A DNA stretch of 6,545 nucleotides from Syntrophomonadaceae bacterium. GTDB lineage: Bacteria; Bacillota; Dethiobacteria; DTU022. Under the pieces are notes generated by a model that saw only the letters and a program-made list of their open reading frames with translations, was not told where the DNA came from and searched no databases. Positions 1 to 4,460 of this stretch are shown piece by piece. How positions within the stretch are numbered: position 1 is the stretch's first letter; each line of letters begins with the position of its first letter. Where the stretch lies: the NCBI GenBank assembly GCA_003558195.1, contig PWMM01000031.1, positions 1 to 6,545 on the forward strand, given 5' to 3'. A program made the position numbers and the translations under genes.

Positions 1-689
1 AAAAGCTTGTTGGTACTGGAGATGCTTTGGTCAAGGCGGGGGTCCTGGGCCTGGCGAAATGAAATATCGCTGCCAAAGCCCCCTGAAGCGACAATTATAG
101 ATCGGACAGCATAAATCACTTCTTCAGCGCCGGTGGCTCCCGTTGGGTAGTGATAGCCGCGGTGGATGGTTACCTTGCCGTCGCGGCTCTTGGTTCCGGG
201 GAGCAAGTTTTTCACATAAACACCGGTATATACTGGCACTTTTAATGCTTTTAGACGGGCCAGCTGCTTTTTAATGATATCTCGCCCGGATACTGAGGCG
301 GTGGTGTGGCAGCGGGGTACTGAATGGCCTCCGAATAAGTCTACCCGGTCGAGGTAATTAACTCCCAAGTAATCTTTTGACCACAGGTAAGCTTCTTTGG
401 CCTTTTTTGTTACTATTTTGACCAGCTCAGGATAATTTAAGCCTTCTCCGGCTTTGATCATATCATCGTACATCAGCTGCGCTGAATCAATAATACCTGC
501 TTTAATTTGCTCGTCGGTTTCCGGTGCAGCGATGCCTCCATCACTGATCACTGAATTGCCACCGGGTGCTTTCATTTTTTCTAAAACCATGACGTCGGCT
601 CCTGCCTCTGCTGCTTCAATGGCCGCTGAAAGGCCTGCAAACCCGGATCCAATAATGATTACATCGTATTTATCACGCAGCTCGACCAT
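1..689 (-). CDS. FAD-binding flavoprotein, fumarate reductase / flavocytochrome c type (3' truncated)
   Basis: Only the first 229 codons are in the window; the rest lies beyond the left edge. Residues 9-34 form a Rossmann dinucleotide fold with the GSGFAG turn (14-19) and the acidic end of strand 2 (LEK, 36-38). PGGNSVISDGG (42-52) is the second FAD contact typical of the succinate dehydrogenase/fumarate reductase flavoprotein superfamily. GGHSVPRCH (120-128) resembles the segment holding an active-site His in soluble fumarate reductases, and VASGGFG (200-206) is the later flavin-binding strand. There is no signal peptide or haem-binding CxxCH in this part, so a cytoplasmic enzyme is likely. 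The ATG at 689 is preceded by AAAGGCGG at 8 nt. The frame stays open upstream into the rRNA methyltransferase gene, but no better start was seen. It lies 76 nt downstream of that gene on the same strand. The substrate is uncertain: fumarate, urocanate, another enoate or a ketosteroid are all possible without the C-terminal catalytic half. Confidence 0.85.
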   Translation of the reverse strand, partial: MVELRDKYDVIIIGSGFAGLSAAIEAAEAGADVMVLEKMKAPGGNSVISDGGIAAPETDEQIKAGIIDSAQLMYDDMIKAGEGLNYPELVKIVTKKAKEAYLWSKDYLGVNYLDRVDLFGGHSVPRCHTTASVSGRDIIKKQLARLKALKVPVYTGVYVKNLLPGTKSRDGKVTIHRGYHYPTGATGAEEVIYAVRSIIVASGGFGSDISFRQAQDPRLDQSISSTNKL

Positions 690-697
690 GTTCTTAA

Positions 698-705
698 CCG
701 CCTTT
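698..705 (-). promoter_or_regulatory. Ribosome binding site of the FAD flavoprotein
   Basis: The minus-strand sequence AAAGGCGG lies 8 nt before the ATG at 689. It differs from AAAGGAGG at one base. It supports the ATG at 689 as the start even though the frame is open further upstream. Confidence 0.6.
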
Positions 706-726
706 CGATGGGCTTTGAAGTTGCTT

Positions 727-735
727 TTTATACCA
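727..735 (-). promoter_or_regulatory. Candidate extended -10 promoter before the FAD flavoprotein
   Basis: The minus strand reads TGGTATAAA, an extended -10 (TGn followed by TATAAA), placing a start of transcription near 720, about 30 nt before the ATG. No convincing -35 hexamer is visible at 17 nt. It sits in the 76-nt gap after the rRNA methyltransferase gene. The flavoprotein could therefore be transcribed on its own as well as by read-through. Confidence 0.3.
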
Positions 736-765
736 TTTTTTAAAATTGCTCTTGCCTTGATACGC

Positions 766-2145
766 TCAGCTTTTTTCAATTAAAGCTACACACTCGATAT
801 GGCTGGTGTGGGGGAACATATCTACCGGATTAATGGTCCTGGTTTTATATCCGCTTTGGCTTAAGGCTTTCAGGTCCCGGGCCAGGGTAGCCGGGTTGCA
901 GGAAACGTAAACAATTCGCTCCGGCTTTACCTCGGCGATGGCTTGCAGTAAAAGTTGCGAGCAGCCTTTGCGGGGCGGGTTGATAACAACAGACTTAGGG
1001 TTGGAGCCCTTGAGAAGAAGCCCGGGGTTATCTTCACATCGCCCCAGAACAAACTCAAGATTGCCGATTTTATTAAGGCGGGCGTTAACCCGGGCATCCT
1101 TGATTGCAAAGTGATCAGAGTCGATACCGATGACCTGTTCTGCTCTCCGGGCCAGGTAGTGGCTAAATGTTCCCGTGCCGCAGTAAAGGTCGATCAGGGT
1201 GCGGGGAGTACCGATAAGGCCAAGAGAGCTTTCGAAAAGAGTTTCAGCCTGGACGGTATTAACCTGGAAGAACGAGCGGGCGGAAATGCGAAAAGTAAAA
1301 TCGTTAACTTTTTCTTCCAGGTAAGGCTTGCCGTAAAGAATGATCTCTTCTTTTTTGTGATTGCCCTGTGGCAGGAAAACGATTCCCTCAAGAAATGTTC
1401 CGCTGTAAGTGCGAATAGTATCAGCCAGGGCGACCAGCTGTTTCAGGTCAGCTGAAGGGCTGTTCTTTTGATTGCCATCTGGCCCGGTAAGGGCAAGCAA
1501 GCTTGCACCGCTGGCAAATGAAGAGCGGAGTATTGCTTTATTAAAGGGCAGTTTGCCGCTTCCATGGTCGACTAAAGTCTTACAGTTAAATTCCAGGGCA
1601 GCCCGGCGCAGGGCCTTAATCAGGTGATTGTTACCCGGGTGTTGGACCAGGCATGATTCAATATCAACAATTTCATGGCTGACGGAGGCATAAAAACCAG
1701 CCTTAAGTTGACCTTTAAATTGCTCAAAGTGTATTTCTGCCTTGTTACGATAATGATAAGGGTTGCTCATACCCCGGACTGGTTCAACAGGCAGTGCTGC
1801 CCCTGCAATTCTCTTCATGGTATCAGCGACTTTTTGTTTTTTCCAGTCCAGTTGTTGCTGGTAATCCAGGTGCTGAAGATTACAACCTCCACACCTTGGC
1901 AAGTAAGGGCAGGGTGGTTTAATCCGGTGGGGTGAGTTTTTTTCAATGGATAGTAACCTGGCCTGGGCATATTTTTTATGGATGGTTATAACTTCAACCT
2001 GCACTTTTTCACCCGGCAGAGCCTGGGGAATAAAGAGCGTATAACCTTTTAGCTTGCCCACTCCTTCTCCCCGGTGGTTGAGATCGGTAATTGTTAATTC
2101 AAAAACCTCTCCCGGAGCACAGGGCGGGGTAAGAGTTTTTCCCAT
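766..2145 (-). CDS. rlmD: 23S rRNA (uracil-5-)-methyltransferase, RlmD/RlmCD type
   Basis: This 459-residue protein has the full layout of the TrmA/RumA family, which uses S-adenosylmethionine to make 5-methyluridine in RNA. Residues about 10-66 form a TRAM RNA-binding domain. C79, C85, C88 (C-x5-C-x2-C) and C165 are the likely [4Fe-4S] ligands found in RlmD-type enzymes. The SAM site is DLYCGTGTFS (319-328) with GID at 340-342. FFQVN (292-296), NPPRKG (389-394), the catalytic cysteine C416 in VSCNPATLARDL, and E451 complete the methyltransferase core. The length is normal for the family. The ATG at 2145 has GGTGAT just upstream. The gene starts 15 nt after the stop of the small membrane-protein gene and is probably co-transcribed with it. 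In Firmicutes one paralogue can modify two 23S positions, so RlmD versus the dual-specific RlmCD cannot be decided here. Confidence 0.93.
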   Translation of the reverse strand: MGKTLTPPCAPGEVFELTITDLNHRGEGVGKLKGYTLFIPQALPGEKVQVEVITIHKKYAQARLLSIEKNSPHRIKPPCPYLPRCGGCNLQHLDYQQQLDWKKQKVADTMKRIAGAALPVEPVRGMSNPYHYRNKAEIHFEQFKGQLKAGFYASVSHEIVDIESCLVQHPGNNHLIKALRRAALEFNCKTLVDHGSGKLPFNKAILRSSFASGASLLALTGPDGNQKNSPSADLKQLVALADTIRTYSGTFLEGIVFLPQGNHKKEEIILYGKPYLEEKVNDFTFRISARSFFQVNTVQAETLFESSLGLIGTPRTLIDLYCGTGTFSHYLARRAEQVIGIDSDHFAIKDARVNARLNKIGNLEFVLGRCEDNPGLLLKGSNPKSVVINPPRKGCSQLLLQAIAEVKPERIVYVSCNPATLARDLKALSQSGYKTRTINPVDMFPHTSHIECVALIEKS

Positions 2146-2160
2146 TAGATCACCCGGTGG

Positions 2161-2412
2161 CTAGATTTTTGCGAGCCTGGCAACGTAAAGGACGATTACT
2201 GCACCCAGGAAGGCCACGATGATTGTGCTCAGGTTAAAGCCGGTGATAGGCTGGTGAATACTAAAAAGAGATCCGGCTAACCAGCCACCGACCAGTGCGC
2301 CCACTACTCCGATGACCATGTTGCCTATTAAACCGAACCCTTTTCCCTTCATAACCAGACCGGCCACCCAGCCGGCCACCATACCCACCAGGAGCCAGGA
2401 AATAATACCCAT
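2161..2412 (-). CDS. GlsB/YeaQ/YmgE-family small membrane protein (transglycosylase-associated family)
   Basis: This 83-residue, very hydrophobic protein starts MGIISWLLVG. It has three predicted membrane spans at about residues 3-20, 28-50 and 60-78, separated by the short basic loop KGKGFG (22-27). Glycine-rich GLIGNMVIGVVGALVGGWL (27-45) is the hallmark of the GlsB/YeaQ/YmgE family (also called transglycosylase-associated protein), whose members are stress-linked inner-membrane proteins of unclear biochemical role. An in-frame ATG 15 codons further upstream (2457) is possible. The ATG at 2412 is preferred because GAGGTGAT stands just before it and because family members begin at this point. 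The stop is 15 nt before the rRNA methyltransferase start, suggesting one transcript. Confidence 0.88.
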   Translation of the reverse strand: MGIISWLLVGMVAGWVAGLVMKGKGFGLIGNMVIGVVGALVGGWLAGSLFSIHQPITGFNLSTIIVAFLGAVIVLYVARLAKI

Positions 2413-2416
2413 GTCA

Positions 2417-2424
2417 ATCACCTC
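2417..2424 (-). promoter_or_regulatory. Ribosome binding site fixing the GlsB-like start
   Basis: The minus-strand GAGGTGAT is a long match to the anti-Shine-Dalgarno sequence, with its GAGG core 8 nt before the ATG at 2412. It favours this start over the in-frame ATG at 2457. Confidence 0.7.
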
Positions 2425-2641
2425 GGTTATCAGTGTTAAAACTTCATTTGTTGCCAACAGCCTTTTGGCTGCATTAGGTCAATTTATTATCGCCCGCTGA
2501 ACCCGGGCGAGAAACAGGTGCTGAAAAAGCTAGTAACATTGTTTAGGTTTATGGTTATGCAGGTATTTGCATGCCCTGTGACTACCCTGCCCCTGTTTAT
2601 TTTGAACAGTTGACGGTTCAACCATCAGGCCGTGACCGCAG

Positions 2642-2659
2642 CCCGGCAAGCGGGTTTTT
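2642..2659 (+). terminator. Weak rho-independent terminator candidate, plus strand
   Basis: The stem CCCG (2642-2645) / CGGG (2651-2654) with a GCAAG loop is followed directly by TTTTT (2655-2659). Flanking G-T and A-T pairs can lengthen the stem slightly. No plus-strand gene lies upstream that would need it. If real, it would end a short antisense transcript across the glsB leader. Confidence 0.3.
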
Positions 2660-2697
2660 ATTCATCAGTAAGGCGCTAATTTTTCACCTCAAGTTGG

Positions 2698-2726
2698 ATT
2701 CTATCATGGATAGATTAAGCTAACAA
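2698..2726 (-). promoter_or_regulatory. Sigma-A-type promoter for the glsB-like/rlmD operon
   Basis: On the minus strand, TTGTTA (2721-2726, four of six matches to TTGACA) is followed after exactly 17 nt by TAGAAT (2698-2703, five of six matches to TATAAT). TGA directly before it gives an extended -10. Transcription would start near 2691. It is the best promoter-like sequence I found upstream of the operon. Confidence 0.5.
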
Positions 2727-3062
2727 GCATGGCACGTTAAACTTTAAATAGCTTTAGCTTCTTATAACGAACAGTGTTGTGATTTTTTTAAATAAAAAAG
2801 GTGGTCTTAAGCAGTATTAAATGATGCTTTTAAAGCGGGCACCGGCATTTTGAACCGGTTGTAGGTTTTATTAATAGCCTTTAACTGAACTGGGCTTTGG
2901 GGGGTTTTCTTTAGCCATGCATTAGTTTGTCCTGTTGAGATTTAAAGTACCTGGGCAGTGATTTAGGGGCGGGCTAAATTATTCGGGTGGCTTCGGTATT
3001 CATCAGCAACGGCTCAAGCCTCGCTGACCTTTCCTGATGCTTGAAGGGCCAGTTGATATAAT
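2727..3062. other. Intergenic stretch with no recognised gene
   Basis: About 335 nt between the minus-strand promoter and the first decayed coding remnant. All frames are interrupted and no convincing coding segment was seen. Minor structure includes an A/T-rich stem (T-run 2783-2789 against A-run 2794-2799), ACCGG/CCGGT with a 9-nt loop (2841-2859), and TCAGC/GCTGA enclosing GGC/GCC (3003-3027). It may contain older decayed sequence of the signalling gene, but I cannot show this. Confidence 0.5.
3054..3062 (+). promoter_or_regulatory. Candidate extended -10 box upstream of the signalling pseudogene
   Basis: TGATATAAT is a perfect extended -10 (TGn plus TATAAT). At 17 nt upstream there is only a weak -35 (CTGATG, 3034-3039). 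If used, transcription would start near 3069, about 265 nt before the PAS-remnant ATG. It could equally be chance in A/T-rich decayed sequence. Confidence 0.3.
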
Positions 3063-3333
3063 ATTTTTGCTGATCAGGGCCAGCAGGCTTTTATAATTAT
3101 AAACCGGGGGTTATAAAGATGCTGAGCCCGGCCGTTTAGATGGGTTAAGTGGGTTTGTGTAAGCCCTTTTTAAACCGATCTTTTTCGAGAGTTTAATCAA
3201 GCTTATCAAGCTTAAGGAGGAGCATTAAGATAAGGATTATGCAGGCTTATTGATTAAAACCTTTGCATACAATTTAACGGGTATGTTTTGATTAATGCAT
3301 TAGTAGAAATGGTTGGAGAGGTGCAGCAGACTA
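3063..3333 (+). pseudogene. Probable decayed N-terminal part of the PAS-GGDEF-HD-GYP gene
   Basis: Short plus-strand segments read like protein but change frame and contain stops. The first is IFADQGQQAFIIINRGL (3063-3113), ending at TAA 3114-3116. In another frame, YKDAEPGRLDGLSGFV (3112-3159) meets TAA 3160-3162 and continues as ALFKPIFFESLIKLIKLK (3163-3216), then TAA 3226-3228, then AGLLIKTFAYNLTGMF (3241-3288), ending at TGA 3289-3291. A third piece, INALVEMVGEVQQTNVD, follows in the first frame up to TGA 3342-3344 and leads straight into the PAS remnant. The order and helical, linker-like composition fit the sensory region of the gene downstream. The KPIFFESL piece could be the end of a receiver-like domain, but I do not recognise the domain. 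No intact start codon or full frame exists. The direct repeat ATCAAGCTT x2 (3196-3213) encodes the IKLIKL piece. Confidence 0.4.
3090..3103. repeat. 14-bp perfect palindrome with TATAAT on both strands
   Basis: TTTATAATTATAAA is identical to its own reverse complement and contains TATAAT in both orientations (3092-3097 plus, 3096-3101 minus). A TTGCTG at 3067-3072 lies 19 nt upstream on the plus strand, a poor -35. It may be a bidirectional -10 or an operator-like site, or simply decayed A/T-rich coding sequence (it overlaps the FIIIN piece). Confidence 0.35.
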
Positions 3334-4335
3334 ATGTGGACTGACAACAAGCATGAAAACTATCACCTTCTTCTTGAAAATTTGCCCGATGCTTTTGCCT
3401 ATCATCAGATTATTACCGATAAGCATTGCTATGGCAGATTTAAATGGTTTAAAGCTGCTCAATGATAGCTACGGCCATGCTACCGGTGATGAAATGTTAA
3501 AAAAGTGGCGGCAATATTTAAAGAGTGTTGCCGCCATGAGGATGTAATTGCCCGCTGGGGCGGAGACGAATTTGTGATCCTTTTACCCCAGACTTCTAAC
3601 GAAGAAGCTGAATTAATATGTAAAAGGATTCTCAGCCATTTCAGCCAGGCTCGGATTAAGGAACTTCCTTTATCTGTTTCTTTAGGCGTCTCCAGTAAAG
3701 TTGATCTTCAAGCAGACTTATCAGATTTACTTGCCGAGGCGGAAGATGCCATTTACAAACAGAAACTTACAGAAAGCCGCAGTATGAGAAGCGCCGTGCT
3801 ATCGGCACTGTTGAAAACCTTGGAGGCAAAAAGTTTTGAAACCAAGGAGCATGTTTCTGGCATGCAGACAATAGCCCGTCAGATCGGTATAGCCAAAGGA
3901 CTGTCTGATAATGAGCTTAGCCGGCTGGACCTGGTTATCACCTTGTATGATATCGGTAAAATTAATATTTCAGAAGAGGTGTTGTCGAAAAAAGATCCTT
4001 TGAACGAGGAAGAATAGCTATTTATCAGGCAACATCCCGAGATAGGTTATCGCATTGCCAGGGCAACTGAAGAATTTGCTCATGTTGCTGAAGAAATCTT
4101 GTCCCATCATGAACGCTTCAATGGCCTAAGATATCCAGGGGGTTTGAAAGGATCTGAGATACCGTTGCTTTCGCGGATCACTTCAGTTTCAGATGACTAT
4201 GAGGTTATGGGAAGCGGAAGAGCTTATAAAGGTGCGATGCCTTTAGATGAAATCAAGGCTCAATTTAAGCGTTGCTCCGGAAAGCAATTTGATCCTGAGC
4301 TGGTGACCATCTTACTTGAGCTTTTAGAGAAGTGA
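3334..4335 (+). pseudogene. PAS - GGDEF - HD-GYP cyclic-di-GMP signalling gene, disrupted
   Basis: Remnants follow the usual order. A PAS start (LLLENLPDAFAYHQIITDK, 3367-3423) is read from ATG 3334, with GGAGAGGTG upstream as a possible ribosome site. Its frame ends at TGA 3463-3465. The GGDEF domain resumes in another frame at LLPISIAMADLNGLKLLND (3410-3466), and after a frame break at 3499-3505 continues with an intact I-site RxxD and RWGGDEF (diguanylate cyclase signature). The HD-GYP domain (phosphodiesterase type) follows in the same frame from about 3784. It is cut by TAG 4015-4017, where the family normally has Trp, and then runs on to TGA 4333. The expected HD is YD (3946-3951), the motif after HHE reads FNG rather than FDG, and GYP is RYP. 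The rest of PAS and the first part of GGDEF (DxLTGLxNR region) are missing, implying a deletion near 3403-3424. The result is no full-length product. A truncated GGDEF product by recoding is conceivable but unproven. Confidence 0.9.
3485..3536 (+). promoter_or_regulatory. Possible -1 ribosomal frameshift site (SD-like, A_AAA_AAG, stem-loop)
   Basis: In the frame of the first GGDEF half, the codons TTA AAA AAG give the heptamer A_AAA_AAG (3499-3505), the slippery site known from E. coli dnaX. A -1 slip continues GTG GCG GCA from 3505, exactly the frame of the second GGDEF half. TGGCGGCAA (3506-3514) and TTGCCGCCA (3528-3536) form a perfect 9-bp stem around a 13-nt loop, and GGTGAT (3485-3490) is an SD-like element 8 nt upstream. 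The stem begins with no spacer, closer than the 5-9 nt usual for such signals, though its lower pairs would be melted by a paused ribosome. The alternative is a one-base loss from an A7 tract in a dying gene. Confidence 0.35.
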
Positions 4336-4396
4336 TCTATGAAAGTAACTGCATGATAAGCGAGGATTAAAGTGTTCAGCACGAGATGATGCGGGC

Positions 4397-4416
4397 AAAA
4401 CTAGGGCTTCAGCCTA
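4397..4416 (-). terminator. Candidate intrinsic terminator after nagA
   Basis: Read on the minus strand, TAGGC and GCCCTA pair around a TGAA tetraloop (one bulged C), followed by G and TTTT. It lies about 45 nt beyond the nagA stop. It sits between the convergent pseudogene and nagA. The T-run is short, so strength is doubtful. Confidence 0.4.
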
Positions 4417-4460
4417 AATCGCAGAGGTGGCAAGGGGCGCCCTGGCTGGCATGGGGGCTT

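Larger units (their letters stand above)
2413..2691 (-). other. Long 5' leader with six short inverted repeats ahead of the glsB-like/rlmD operon
   Basis: Between the predicted promoter (2698-2726) and the GlsB-like ATG lie about 280 nt without a credible gene but with a series of short inverted repeats. They are CCCG/CGGG (2642-2654), GTTGA/TCAAC with a 4-nt loop (2609-2622), CTGTT/AACAG (2593-2609), ATGCA/TGCAT (2557-2572), CGCCCG/CGGGCG with a 7-nt loop (2491-2509), and CAGCC/GGCTG with a 4-nt loop (2458-2471). The repeats at 2593-2609 and 2609-2622 share base 2609. None is followed by a T-run on the minus strand, so these are not ordinary terminators for this operon. I could not match the region to a known riboswitch class (T-box, SAM, TPP, cobalamin, c-di-GMP-I and c-di-AMP signatures were looked for by eye). 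A structured regulatory leader is an inference. Confidence 0.4.

Noticed and set aside
454..783. Open plus-strand frame of 109 codons
   Set aside because: It lies opposite the well-supported FAD flavoprotein gene, has low-complexity composition and no ribosome site; it is an antisense shadow.
955..1455. Open plus-strand frame of 166 codons within the methyltransferase region
   Set aside because: Antisense to the conserved rRNA methyltransferase, with no domain or start signal.
2413..2691. Known riboswitch (SAM, TPP, cobalamin, T-box, c-di-GMP-I, c-di-AMP) in the glsB leader
   Set aside because: None of the conserved core sequences of these classes could be found by eye, so no class name is assigned.
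3196..3213. Tandem ATCAAGCTT x2 as a regulatory direct repeat
   Set aside because: Explained by the IKLIKL stretch of the decayed coding remnant.
3214..3241. AAGGAGGAGC at 3214-3223 as the ribosome site of a small gene
   Set aside because: No start codon at suitable spacing; the first ATG (3239) is too far away and its frame closes after four codons.
2917..3303. ATGCATTAG occurring twice (2917-2925 and 3295-3303) as ends of a small mobile element
   Set aside because: A 9-bp A/T-rich match centred on the ATGCAT palindrome, with no inverted ends or transposase between; likely chance.
4015..4017. In-frame TAG as a pyrrolysine or readthrough codon in HD-GYP
   Set aside because: The family normally has Trp (TGG) here, one transition away, and several other lesions surround it. 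Nonsense mutation is simpler.
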